Source: Dryomyza anilis (lineage: Eukaryota > Arthropoda > Insecta > Diptera > Dryomyzidae). From it: a stretch of DNA of 64,000 nucleotides. Within the stretch, counting starts at the first letter, position 1, and each line of letters begins with the position of its first letter. Positions 22,771-34,350 of this stretch are shown here, one piece after another. Location: contig OX638131.1 of NCBI GenBank assembly GCA_951804985.1, forward strand, positions 5,556,630 through 5,620,629, given 5' to 3'. Both the position numbers and the translations under genes were made by a program. A model generated the notes under the pieces. That model was not told the origin of the DNA and ran no database searches. It saw nothing but the letters and a program-made list of their open reading frames with translations.

Positions 22771-22775
22771 AAAAA
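22680..22775. repeat. GAAA/AAAG microsatellite
   Basis: About 95 bp of near-perfect AAAG tetranucleotide lies between the satellite and the retrotransposon remnant. Relative to the retrotransposon (minus strand) it is a CTTT tail about 25 bp after the stop codon. Some non-LTR elements end in simple repeats rather than poly(A), so it may be the element's own 3' tail. It could equally be an unrelated microsatellite. Confidence 0.9.
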
Positions 22776-22802
22776 CGAAAGCTAAAGCATGACCAGAAAC
22801 AC

Positions 22803-24100
22803 GCTACGGTTGATTCTCAATTCTAGATGGACTGTCAAATGAGTTATTTTTTATCTCGATATCATAAATGACGGGAAAATCAGACGCAGGGAAATTGTTC
22901 CACAAACGAATCGTGCGACTGAAGACTGCATTTCTCTGTAATGTGTGGTTCGGTTAAGAGTCGAGTGGACTACAATGGGGTGGCCTGGATTTGAGAGAAA
23001 TGATAGAAGTCTGGAATGAGGCTATAACTTTACCTCAAAAAAAACATTGTAATGCCTACAAAACAGGCTTACACACCCGGTGGTTCTCTCAAGAGAACCA
23101 ATAAAGGATGAACAATTTTTATCCCCTATTAAATAGATGACACGTTCGTTCCAGGAACTCTAAAGCGGATTTTAGAGCCCCTGCCCAAATGTGTGAATTG
23201 TATTCCATCTTAGACTGAATATAGATGGTGTAGACAATGCGTAAGTCAGCAGAAGTGAACGTTTTAGAAAGCCTAGGCACTTTGCCGCTTATTTCGAAAC
23301 ATCAGATATATGACCGTTCCAAGGGAGGACATATTGAATTGAAATGACCAGAACGTCAAGGGCAGCTAACTCTGCAATATCCAGAGCACTCATATTTAGG
23401 AAAGGGACAGATAAATCTATTCGTTTGTGAGATAGCAGAAAACATTCGCTCTTGCTTGCATTAAAATAAACTCTATTTTCAAGACCCCTTTCGGAGATTG
23501 TTTTAAGGTCAGTATTGAGAGTGTCACTCATAATGCGTCTATTACTCCCAATCTCCAAAGATTTCGAACGCTTTTTAAACGAATATGAATGACAAATGTT
23601 ACTCTCGTCTGCAAATAAATGGATTGGATTCTGGGTCAATCACAGAAGGTCATTGATATAAAGCAAAAATAGGGACGGGGATATGCCGGAACCCTGAGGA
23701 ACTTCAGAATTGATGTAATGTTGTTCAGAGAGAACAACAAGCATCACAACTCGTATTCAACGACCCTGGAGTAAATTCGATATGCATTGAGTAAAAGAAT
23801 TATGCAATTAGTTTTGATACAAGGACGCACTCGATCAAACGCCTTAGAAATATTAAGATCAACAACTTTACTCTTCCCAAAAAAGGTGTATATAATTTTT
23901 TCCACTTTTCAGAGAAGTAATGCCGGTCCTCTCTGAAACGGAAACCATACTTGTCAGTGAGTAATTCGATGTGCTCCAGATAGCTCACAAGATGTAATAA
24001 ATTGGCAGGAAATAATTGGCAGGATTCGTAGCCTCGCCTTTTTTCGGGACTGAGTGAACATTGAGAACCTTCCAACAAGATGGAAAAAACTCGACATAAA
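22803..24100 (-). pseudogene. Degenerate non-LTR retrotransposon reverse transcriptase (Jockey/CR1-like), 3' part
   Basis: Read on the minus strand, the motifs come in the order expected for non-LTR reverse transcriptases: SVPKKGEATNPANYFLPI (about 24,070-24,000), YGFR (about 23,945), KVVDLNISKAFDRVR (23,869-23,825), PQGSGISPSLFLLYINDLL (about 23,700-23,643), LFADE (23,618-23,604), NRVYFNASKSECFLLSHKR, and a C-terminal FSRTIRLWNNFPASDFP (about 22,923-22,873) with a TAG stop at 22,805-22,803. The copy is dead. The motif A aspartate is Asn (LNIS), motif C is FADE rather than FADD, a TGA follows YINDLL in frame, and frameshifts separate the N-terminal, motif A and C-terminal parts. No endonuclease domain is seen upstream, so it is 5'-truncated as usual for such elements. 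Clade assignment beyond Jockey/CR1-like is a guess. A second C-terminal fragment of a relative lies at 40,999-41,170. Confidence 0.9.
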
Positions 24101-25190
24101 AACGACTTATTCGTAGTAGAAATTATACTAGGGGCATGACGTGGAGCTGATCATTGTATTTTGATTTTGTCCCAACTCTTCCATTTACATTCCTAATATG
24201 ATCTTGTCTTCCCTAATATGATAAATTTTCGATAATCTATGATTATTCACTCCAATCGACTGCTTCGAATATCGAATATTGTCGTGAATTTCAAATACGC
24301 GATTACTGCACATCACCAACTACAACACCCACAGCATCTTCCTGCGTATATCCTAAGCACTGTCGCAATTCGTCGCATTGTCCGCCGCTTGTACTTCCTT
24401 CAGCCTGTCTGCCAGCCTGCCGTATTGCCTACCGTCCGTCCTGCCGATTAATTTCTCACTTGCGGCTTATGGCAGTCGTTGCCAGTGTCGCTTGTTTATT
24501 TGTTTTATGTGTGGGTGCGTTTCTGGTGTCATTTGTTTGCGTTTTCTAATCAAGATTTCGTCTGGACGCCGCACCGCACCGTGTAGCACTGGTTGATATG
24601 TTGAGTTGGACGCCCGCTTCACCCGTTCGCTGGTTGGTTGCTGGGTTGTTTGGTTGAGTGGGTTACCTCAGGCGTTGATTATACAGTGGCAACTCTTTTT
24701 TTTTTGTCGATCGTTGTTGGTTGTAGTACCTAGCGATTCCGTTGTCGTTGCCTCATGCAGTTTGGCTGAGCATGTGAGGTACGTGAATAATGGCCGCACA
24801 TTAATTTTAACTGATTTTTTCAAGTTGATTAGCGTTGCTTTTTTATGCTAGTGGTTGGTAGATCGGGTCGAGTCGAGTCGAACTTTTTAAATACCGTTCG
24901 AAATAAATGAGTTTGTGTGAAGAATGCATGAACATTTTTTGGCATTTTTTGAAATTTTCGATTTGAATAATTGGGTGAAATATCAAAACTTTAAGCGGCA
25001 TAAAAAGCAATTATTTTATTTTTAAATTTAACAACTTTGCTCCTTTCATTCATTGGCACTGTATTTTTAAATAGGATTTACAGGGGCAATTTGTAATAAA
25101 TTTTTGCAAAATATAAAACATACTAAAATGCTTAATTTGAAAAATCATATTGACCAATATATAACTTTTAATTTACCACAAAATACAAAT
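24101..25190. other. Spacer with GC-richer island 24,290-24,860, no gene
   Basis: The island has repetitive CTGCC/CCGTCC words (for example CTGTCTGCCAGCCTGCCG at 24,405-24,425) and short GTCGAGTCGAG at 24,868-24,880. Three overlapping plus-strand frames of 70-81 codons have Cys/Leu/Ser-rich composition and no family signature. I see no supportable exon. Confidence 0.4.
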
Positions 25191-26660
25191 TTCCAAAAAA
25201 AAACATAATTTTCAACAGAATATGATATAAATTCTTATTCAAAAAGAAAATTTTTATCGAAAAATAATTTTTCCCTCAAATCCACTTTAATTTTCAAATC
25301 ATATTTCATCAAATATAAATGTTCAAAAAAATATTTTAAAACAAAAAAATGTCACCAAAAAAAACATACTATAAAACATGTATTTTACCAAAACAATATA
25401 TTTCACCAAAAGTCATATTTTTCACCAAAAATCATATTTTCCAACAAAAAATCATATTTTTAACCATATATCACATTTTTCATCACAAATCATAATTTTC
25501 ACCACAAATCACATTTTCTCTAAAAATCAATTTTCAATATAAATCATAATTGTCACCACAAATCATAATTTTCAATAAAAATCATATTTTTCACCAAAAA
25601 TAAGTTTTTTATTACCAAAAATCATATTTTTCACCACAAATCATATTTTTTCCCAAAAATTATTTAGGAACAAAAAAATATCATAATTTTCACCACAAAT
25701 CATATTTTTCACCAAAAATCATATTTTCAATAAAAATCATAATTATCACCACAAATCATAATTTTCACCACAAATCACATTTTTCGCTAAAAATCAATTT
25801 TCAAAATGAATCATAATTGTCACCACAAATCATAATTTTCAACAAAAATCATATTTTTCAACAAAAATTAGTTTTTTACCAAAAAGCATTTTTTTTTTAC
25901 CAAAAATCATATTTTCACCAAAAATCAATTTTTCACCAAAAATCATATTTTCCAACAAAAAAAATTATATTTTTCACCAAAAAATCGTATTTTTCATCAA
26001 AAATCTTATTTTTAACCACAAATCATATTTTTTTTCCCAAAAATCATTTAGACACAAAAAATATCATAATTTTTACCATAAATCATATTTTTCACCAAAA
26101 AATCAATTTTTCACCAAAACTCATATTTTTCAACAAAAATCATATTTTTCACCATATATCATATTTTTCATCAAAAATCTTATTTTTCACCACAAATCAT
26201 ATTTTATCCCAAAAATCATTTAGAAACAAAAAAATATCATAATTTTCACCAAATATCATAATTTTCACCAAAAATAATATTTTTCACCAAAAATCATATA
26301 TTTCACCAATAATCAATTTTTCAGTAAAAAATCATATTTTTAGGCATATATCATATTTTTCACCACAAATCATAATTTTCACCACAAATCATATTTTTCA
26401 CCAAAAATCATATTTTCAATAAAAATCATAATTGTCACCACAAATCAAAATTTTCACCAAAAATCATATTTAACAACAAAAATCATATTTTTCACCATAT
26501 ATCATATTTTTCACCATATATCATATTTTTCATCAAAAATCATAATCTTCACAACAAATCATAATTTTTAGCAAAAATCATATTTTTCACCAAAAATCAT
26601 ATTTTTCACCAAAAATCATATTTTTCACCAAAAATCAAATTTTACATTAAAAAAAACTCA
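25191..26660 (+). repeat. 19-bp-period array, CACCAAAAATCATATTTTT type
   Basis: About 1.45 kb of CACCAAAAATCATATTTTT (19 bp) and close variants with AACAAAAATC, CACAAATCATAATTTT and ATATATCATATTTTT. The most regular part is 26,570-26,640. Insertions of a few bases, such as A-runs, shift phase locally. The 141-codon frame at 25,817-26,242 is a by-product of the repeat. The unit length and general design match the arrays at 28,961, 47,336, 50,876 and 57,841. Confidence 0.9.
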
Positions 26661-28960
26661 TATTTGGTAAAATTAATTTAATTTTATATCAAAAATGCGC
26701 TAAGATACAAAATTCCTGAGACAAGACTTTGACAGACTACAGTTAGTTTAGAACGACTGTCTTCTAAATAATTCTAGTAGACTAAGTCGAAGTTTATATC
26801 AAAAACCATTATATTTTCTGCCTGTAACCAAAATATACCTTAACATCTACCTTACAAATACCACAATATTTATTAACCTGTTATACGTTTCCCACAAACT
26901 TCCATTTATTTATGTGTTTTCCCGAAATATACCAGAAATATTCCCAAAAGTTGCCGGAATATTTTTTATAGGGCTGCATCTAAATTTGCACTTTAATTGT
27001 ACGCTTTTAAAAATGTATATTTGCCAAATTGTACAGTAAACAACTCAATTATGCTAATAAGTTGTACGCCCTGCCATTTGTTCACCCACCGGCATGCCCT
27101 CTTGACACTACAGCCTCCCACCACACCACCTAAAAAAACACACAATAACTACAAATAACATTCTCAATTACAACAACATAATACACAAGAAGAAAATAGA
27201 AAAAAAAAACACAGCTCATCCTGTAAAAGTCAATTCAACACCAATTAGGGATGATCATCGCCACTCGGGGTCGCCTGGGGTGTCATTTGTTATACACTTG
27301 CCTAGTTGCCTTGACTGGCTCCGTTTTGAGTGGCTTGTCATAAATACACACGCACCAAGGAGCAACAAGAAGCTGCCAGGATAACTGCAAACAAACAAAC
27401 GGCAGGAAGGCGGGCAGGTGGCGGGCGAACGGTCGGTCCGTTTGGTAGACTATAGGCATGACAGCAAGAATGGCAGCCGGGAAGACAGCAGTGCAAACAA
27501 CGAGCAATTTATTTGCTGGCGGAAGTGTAGATGAGCTTCACACCCTCATCAGCCACCCTCTGCCGAGTGACTGCTGCCGCCTGCTTTACTGCTTTTTTTT
27601 TTTGGCAATTGCAAAGTGGCAACTTTTGTAGCAGAGACGGGCGGATGCTTGACTGGGTTACATGAATTATGAAATCATTTTAAGATTGATGCTATTGTTG
27701 TATGCTGGGTGTTTTAAATTGCGGCAACTTGTTATGAACTGGCGTAAAATAATTTTATTGAAATCATGTTGAGTAATTGGCCCAGCCAAGAGGGTAGATT
27801 TGGCTGTGCTACCCTGCGAGTTTATTACACAATGTTTATGCGGTTAATATTTATGGTTGGCAATCAGACACATATTGCTGTGTTTTTGGGTGGTTCGAAA
27901 TTGTTGCCGGGGGGGATTTTAATTTTCTTGGCAACTTTTACAAATACTTTATGATTTATTTTAAACCTTTCATATTTATAGAAATCTCCCAAAAAAGAAG
28001 TACTTAAAACAGAATTTTTGTCGAAAGCCATATTATTTCGTTGTAATATGTGGTAACTGTCACAGTAACCTCTTTAGTCGTGTTCGACTACCTTTCAGAC
28101 AGTCCACATTAATCTTTGTTGCTTGAAATTGTGTTTCAAACAGAAAATGCTGCTTTTTCTGCTGTTCTAAAACTGCTTTTTTGTGCTATTCAACGCAATC
28201 TTTGTCTAAATAAGTTTGACAATTGCCACATTGACAAATGATCTGTTGCTTTGACAAATAAACTGCTGCGTCTTGAGATACTTGTTGAAAGTTTGCAAAA
28301 TCAAATTAAAACAATCAGGCAAAAAACATCATCAAGTTGAAAACGATTAAATAACCACCACAATAAACACGTTTAAATTATGGCAAAAACAATAAAATTT
28401 AAATTTTTACGCGCCATAAACAATTTCACATCAACACCAGCGCAAAACAAGTTTCGTATTTAGTAAAAACACTTTTTTTTCGTACGTTTCTGCGGATTAA
28501 CAAATCAAAATAATAAATTATAATTAAATTAAAAGTTTTATGCTAATCCATTCTGTTCGAGCCAATTTCGAGAGCTCAATTTCTGTAACAAGGCGTTGAG
28601 AACCCCTGCGGTGATTTTCAACAACAAAATGCCAGTTATCGTAAGGGAATTTATATCTCCATAAATAAATTTGGTTTTAAAGTTATGTTAAAAGCTATAA
28701 AAACAAAACAACACAAAAACGTAAATGAAGTTAACAAAAAAAATGAAACAAATAAAAAAATATATATTGTATTTTTATGACCGCAACAAGGCTGTAAGTT
28801 AAATATTGTAAAAATACCATAAAATAGATATGGCCGGGATTCACCACAGTACAGTTTTAAATGTGGGCGAAAAATCTATGCAGTCAGATGATTTTACTAA
28901 ATCGTTGCGTATAGGATGATTTAGTAAAATTTGGAAATAAAAAGTTTAAATAAAAATTCA
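26661..28960. other. Spacer between two arrays, no gene
   Basis: Mostly unique AT-rich sequence. GC-richer stretches lie at 27,060-27,125 and 27,245-27,660, the latter with GGCGGGCAGGTGGCGGGCGAACG and a T-run at 27,592-27,602. Frames of 60-75 codons there show no family features. From 28,100 to 28,500 there are CTGCTTTTTCTGCTGTTC words and AAAACAAG spacer. No RNA gene or transposon end was recognised. Confidence 0.4.
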
Positions 28961-31110
28961 ATATACATTTCACAAAAAATTCATCAAAATTATTATGTTC
29001 ATTAAAAAAATCCAAATTTTTATTAAAATTATTATAATTTATTTATTAAAAAAATAAATTTTTAAACCAGTATTTACAACAAAAAATTCTAGTTGTTCCA
29101 AAATCAAATTTTTCATCTGAAATCACATTTTTCATCACAATAATTTTCATAAAAAAAACACAGAATTTTACATAAAGATTATAAAATGTTTATCAAAAAT
29201 CATAATTTTCGTCAAAATTTCATTAAAAATCGTAATTTGCATTAAAAAAAAACATAATTTCAAAGCTCATATTAATTTTCATTAAAAATCATAGTTTTAA
29301 TCAATCAAAATATTTTTCATCAAAAATCATAATTTTCACCAACATTCATAATATTCATCAAAAATCGTAATTTTCATCATAAATTTAAATTTTCAACACA
29401 AATCATAGTTTTCAACACAAATCATAGTTTTCAACATAAATCATAATTTTCATCAAAAATCATAATTTTCATCAAAAATCATAATTTTCATCAAAAATCA
29501 TAATTTCATGAAAAATCGAAATTTTCATCAAAAATCGAAATTTTCATCAAAAATTGTAATATTCATGAAAAATTGTAATTTTCACCAAAATCATAATTTT
29601 CATCAAAATTCATAATTTTTATCATAAATCATTATTTTCATCAAAAATCAGTATTTTCATCGAAAATCGTAATTTTTATCACAAATCATAATTTTCATCA
29701 AAAATCACTTTTTCATCAATAATCCTAATTTTTATCAAAAATCATAAATTTCATCAAAAATCATAATTTTCATCAAAAATCTTAATTTTCATCAAAAATC
29801 AGAATTTCATCAAAAATCAGAATTTACATCAAAAATCGAAATTTTCATCAAAAATCGTAATTTTCATGAAAAATCGTTATTTTCACCAAAAAAATCATAA
29901 TTTTCATCAAAAATCAGAATTTTCATAAAAAACAGAATTTTCATAAAAATCTGATTTTTCATCAAAAATCGTAATTTTCATGAAAAATCGTTATTTTCAC
30001 CAAAAATCATAATTTTCATCAAAAATCAGAATTTTCATAAAAATCTGAATTTTCATCAAAAATCTTAATTTTCATCAAAAATCAGAATTTTCATAAAAAT
30101 CAGAATTTTCATCAAAAATCTTAATTTTCATCAAAAATCATAATTTTCATCAAAAATCCTAATATTCATCAAAAATCTTAATTTTTATCAAAAATCTTAA
30201 TTTTCATCAAAAATCAGAATTTTCACCAAAAATCAGAATTTTTATAAAAATCAGAATTTTTATAAAAATCATAATTTTCATCAAAAATCAGAATTTTCAT
30301 AAAAAATCGTAATTTATATCGAAAATCATAATTTTTATCAAAAATCATAATTTTCTTAAAAAATCGTAATTTTTATCAAAAACTTAATTTTCATCCAAAA
30401 TCATAATATTCATCAAAAATCATAATTTGCATCAAAATAAATAATGTTCATTCAAAATCACAATTATTCATCAAAACTCATAATTTTCTTCAAAAATCTT
30501 AATTTTCATCAAAAATCATAGTTTTCTTCATAAATCTTAATTTTTATCTAAAATCATAATATTCATCAAAAATTGAAATTTTCATCAAAAATCATAATTT
30601 TCATGAAAAACCGTTATTTTCATCATCATAATTTTCATTAAATCAGTATTTTCATAAAAATCAGAATTTTCATAAAAATCAGAATTTTTATCAAAAATCA
30701 GAATTTTCATCAAAAATCAGAATTTTCACCAAAAATCATAATTTTCATCAAAAATCTGAATTTTCATCAAAAATCAGATTTCACCAAAAATCATAATTTT
30801 CATCAAAAGTCTGAATTTTCACCATCAAAAATATTCATCAAAAATCCTAATTTTTATCAAAAATCATAATTCTTATCAAAAATCATAATTTTCATCGAAA
30901 ATCGTAATTTTCATTAAAAATCGTAATTTTCATCAAAAACTTAATTTTCATCCAAAATCATAATATTCATCAAAAATCATAATTTTCATCAAAATCAGTA
31001 ATTTTCATCAGAAATCATTAATTTTCATAAAAAATCATAACATTTTAATCAAAAATTGTAATTTTCATCGAAAATCATCATTTTCAACAAAAAAAATCAC
31101 AAATCTCAAT
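28961..31110 (+). repeat. 19-bp-period array, CATCAAAAATCATAATTTT type
   Basis: About 2.1 kb of CATCAAAAATCATAATTTT (19 bp) with subtypes ending CAGAATTTT, CTTAATTTT, CGTAATTTT and CGAAATTTT. Subtypes recur in blocks; for example the run with TCAGAATTTTCATAAAAATC is seen near 29,910, 30,020, 30,080 and 30,660, which suggests local duplication of multi-unit segments. There is no coding potential: stop codons are frequent in the frames. Confidence 0.9.
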
Positions 31111-32550
31111 ACCCTCAAAGAAATCCAAATCTAAATATTTTAAAGGAGTCGAAAAATCATAAATAAATGCTTTATAGACAAAATAAAATTGTCATACAAA
31201 ATTAAAAGTTGGAGACCTTCAAATTTATATTAAAATAAAACGTTATAAATATATTTTTCATAAAAAAAATATAACCTTTTATACCTTCTTTCATATATCT
31301 TGCAACGAAATAAATCATCTAATGTTTGCAAAAGTATGACAAAGACTTATACGACAAAAAAAAACCCACTGAATAATGTGGCAACCACTGCCACCCAATT
31401 TTCTAACGATCCGCCAAAACCGCCGCAAGTCAATTATTTACAATTGCAAATTAGGAAAAACGAACCCATAAAAATAAATGTCTGAAAAATACATAAGGCA
31501 GCGGCGGACGAGCCCCTACCCAAACTGACAACAACTGCAAAAAAAAACCCAAAAAAAAATTTGTTGACTTGAAAAATAAAAGAAATTGAACTGAAATCCA
31601 ACGAAGCGCATAAGCTTTACATTTTTATCACAAAAGTGCTTGTGGAAAACAGCAAAACATAAAAACAAAAGAAACAACAAAAAAACGGCGGAAAAGTGGG
31701 CGCCATATCTTTAACGGCCATCAACAAGATGGCAACTTCCGTTCGCGCGCCATAACCGGGAAACGCACCGAAAAAAATATAACCTCCGTGCTATATACTT
31801 ATGCACCGTGCGTCCGTCTACTATATACTACACAGCAATTTAATGTCTTTTCTCGCACGGTGCCAATGAGTTTGACGACGCAAGGAGCTGCAGTAGGTGG
31901 TGCTGGTGGTGGCCGAAACCCACCGAAACCCGCCGCCGAGCGCCCGTCGCGATATCAAGCGGTCACCGGGGCGTGTAATTGAGTGCTACAGGACCCTTTT
32001 AACATTTTTATTTGCACATTAGCAAGGGTGGCATACAACAAATGCACTGACAAGTACAACAAAAAAAAAAAAGAAGTGTATATTCTCTACTAAAAGAGAG
32101 CGTTACATAAACGAAATTGTCAATATGTGTGTGTTTGTGTGTATTTGTAAAAAGTCTAAAGTGGGTGTTCGTGGCGACAGCACAGCGTAATACGCGTAAA
32201 CGAGTAAATGCTGAAAAATATGCGAATTTATTGCGTTGTCATTGAAATGTCCTTTGACTGTGAGTGAGAGTCAGTTGACAGTCGTTGTTGGGTGGCTCGG
32301 GTGCGGGTTCGAGTCGAGTTCGGGCCCGACCCAAGGGCACAAGGATTAATGAGCGAAAGATGACATTAAGCGGCGTCCAATCAGTGGCGGATAATATTTT
32401 AAGCACCCTTAAGCTGTTATTTTTTTGAAATTCCAATTATAAGAGGCACTCAAATCAATTTAATTAAAAGTCTGTCATGAACAAATACCGAAATTTTGAA
32501 CATGCCCAATAGAAAATATTTTTGTAAATTAATTTTTAACGATATTAATT
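31111..32550. other. Spacer with GC-rich island 31,680-32,380, no confirmed gene
   Basis: This is the most GC-rich part of the window. A plus-strand frame at 31,788-31,982 ends in a Gly/Ala/Pro/Arg-rich stretch (GAAVGGAGGGRNPPKPAAER) ahead of a TGA. It could be a small exon, but no flanking splice sites, homology or second exon can be shown. At 32,297-32,330 a GGTTCGAGTC word resembles a tRNA B box but no cloverleaf surrounds it. TG-rich simple sequence sits at 32,125-32,147. Confidence 0.35.
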
Positions 32551-32675
32551 TTTTTCTATCTTAATAGATTTTTAGTTTCTGTATTTGCAACTAGAATTTC
32601 ATCACCTAATTTATTTACTTTATCATTTTTCAACGCTTCATCATTTTGCATCTCACTTACTCCTCGGATCATCTT

Positions 32676-32814
32676 CTGGGGACCTATGCTCGTTTGATGA
32701 GATATATAAAATGAGAATGAAAATGAGACAAAAACTATTTTTTGTATGAAAATAGTTTTTATCTCATTTTCATTCTCATTTCATATTTCTCATCAAACAA
32801 GAATAGTGCCCCAG
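32676..32814. mobile_element. 139-bp fold-back element, CTGGGG...CCCCAG
   Basis: Two arms of about 60 bp pair almost completely. The left arm CTGGGGACCTATGCTCGTTT continues through GATGAGA and AATGAGAATGAAAATGAGA. The right arm, reverse complemented, gives CTGGGGCACTATTCTTGTTT and the same inner words. The loop is a few bases around TTTTTTGTATG. There are six or so mismatches plus small bulges. It could be a palindromic MITE or the source of a hairpin RNA. No clear target duplication was found. Confidence 0.8.
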
Positions 32815-33168
32815 ATTTTAAGATATATTAGAGCATTTTAATTTATTTTTTTGTCCAAATCATTTAGTCACTTTTGATATATTGAATTCTCACTTTCATT
32901 CCATGATTCCGATTAATTTATATAAAACTATATCACTTTCTATTTGTTTTCTCAATCTTTATCACTTAGATCCAAAACCCGATACAAAATATTTGAAAAA
33001 TTTCGAAATTATTGGGACTTACTTATTACAGCATCTCTATTTCTAATTGAAGCTTTTTTATTTTTGTTCCATTAAACAATTTCCGAAATTATTGGGTGTT
33101 CCATTTCTTCGTGACTTAACCCAATACCGTAATCTAAAACACAATTTTAGATAACTCCCGCTCTCAGA

Positions 33169-33441
33169 AAAGAATCGCATAAAATTTGTCAATAGGTCAC
33201 TTATTGAGTTAATAGTATACAAAAAAATAAATGTTTTCATGCAAACTCAAAAATAATTTATTATTATTTAATAGGATTTACCGATTGAAATAATAGTTAA
33301 TCCGAATGACTAATTTCAATAGTAAAAACTATTAATTTTAGTATTTAATAGGATTTACCGATTGAAATAATAGTTAATCAGAATGAATAATTTCAATAGT
33401 AAAAACTATTAATTTTATGGTATCTTTTTTTTTTGAGAGCG
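33169..33441. mobile_element. Diverged MITE-A relative with internal tandem duplication
   Basis: The ends are CGCTCTCAGAAAAGAATC and (reverse complement) CGCTCTCAAAAAAAAAAGAT. The left part, AAATTTGTCAATAGG and GTTAATAGTATACAAAAAAA, matches MITE-A. The right part has TTTAATAGGATTTACCGATT...AGTAAAAACTATTAATTTTA twice (about 33,267 and 33,349 starts), a tandem duplication of about 80 bp. It is non-autonomous, with no coding capacity. Confidence 0.65.
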
Positions 33442-33639
33442 TAATTATTGGGATAAACAATATGATTTAATATTTCTGATTTTTAAATATGTCTTTCCAT
33501 TTGCGACTTAAGTGAAAATCCGACGCTGAATCTCTTTTTCTAAATTTTGAGTATCATTTTCGCTATCCCAAGCAGCATTTCAATAATTAGCTCAAATACT
33601 TCTATGTTTATCGTAGAAATTTGAAAAGTATATACTCGC

Positions 33640-34290
33640 CAGTTGAAACCTTGTCGATTACTTTGAAGATTATATCCCCGTTAGTAAAACTAGTCAAAAA
33701 CTGGTAGGTTACTGGTAGGAATTTAAAGAGTAGATCCCTGCCAGTACAACTAGTCAAAAACCTTTCAAAAACTGGTCTGTCCCCAGTAAAACTAGTGAAA
33801 AACTAGTACGGATTTAAAGAGTAGATCCGTGTCAGTAATATTAGTCAAGAACTGGTCGGTTATTGGTAGGGATTTGAAGAGTAGATCCCTGCTATTAAAA
33901 CTAGTCAAAAAAAGGTCTGACGCAGTAAAACTAGTCAAAAAGTGGTCGGAAAAAAATACTATATAAATAATAGTTTTTTACTCTTAAAAATAGTCAATAG
34001 GATACATTTTTATTTTAATCGGAAAATACCATTAAATACTAGAAAATACTATGACATTGCCATTGAGTTTATATGAAAATATTTATTTTTTGTATACTAT
34101 TAAACCAATAATTGTCCTATTGACCAATTTGAATGGGATTTGAGGGATTTTTTTTTCTGGGTGTAGGGATTTGAAGAGTTTCTGGTCGGAAAATGCGTGA
34201 CATCGCTTGCGAGTTACTCGACAAGTGACTAGTAAACCTGATTGAATACTGGTATGATACTGGTAGGAAATGTAAATTGGAATGTATACA
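33640..34290 (+). repeat. Short tandem array, ACTAGTCAAAAACTGGT type
   Basis: Units of roughly 65-75 bp have the order GGTAGGGATTTGAAGAGTAG, ATCCCTGCCAGTAAAACTAG, TCAAAAACTGGTCGG. Copies start near 33,650, 33,715, 33,800, 33,860 and, after an interruption, 34,163. The interruption is the MITE-A copy at 33,950-34,165; array sequence resumes with GGGATTTGAAGAG directly after it. Confidence 0.75.
33950..34165. mobile_element. MITE-A copy inserted in the ACTAGTC array
   Basis: About 216 bp, nearly the length of the 219-bp copies at 53,896 and 54,771. The right end ends TTTTCTGGGTGTA. On the left, AAAAAAATACTATATAAATA is present but the outermost TACACCCAG is lost or replaced by array sequence (GTGGTCGG). 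The internal words match the other copies, including TGACATTGCCATTGAGTTTA and TTGACCAATTTGAATGGGAT. Confidence 0.8.
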
Positions 34291-34350
34291 CTCAGAAAAA
34301 AATACCACACAATTAATACATTTTTTTTTTACTATTGAAATAAAAGTCTA
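34287..34350. mobile_element. MITE-A terminal fragment
   Basis: TACACTCAGAAAAAAATACC begins at 34,287 and is followed by a T-run and ACTATTGAAATAAAAGT, the terminal and subterminal words of the MITE-A group. The other end was not found, so this is a truncated copy. Confidence 0.55.

Noticed and set aside
17419..22792. Open frames up to about 1,730 codons on both strands
   Set aside because: They are products of the stop-free 11-bp satellite: all frames are open, they encode the same rotated 11-residue peptide, and nothing resembles a start region.
25817..26242. 141-codon Phe/His/Lys-rich frame
   Set aside because: It is a readthrough of the 19-bp array; the repeat phase, not selection, keeps it open.
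25191..31110. Regularly spaced repeats that could suggest a CRISPR array
   Set aside because: Units are directly adjacent 19-mers without unique spacers, in DNA with eukaryotic transposons.
32297..32335. GGTTCGAGTC, resembling a tRNA B box
   Set aside because: No A box at the right distance upstream and no acceptor stem; surrounding sequence is a GTCGAGTCGAG-like repeat.
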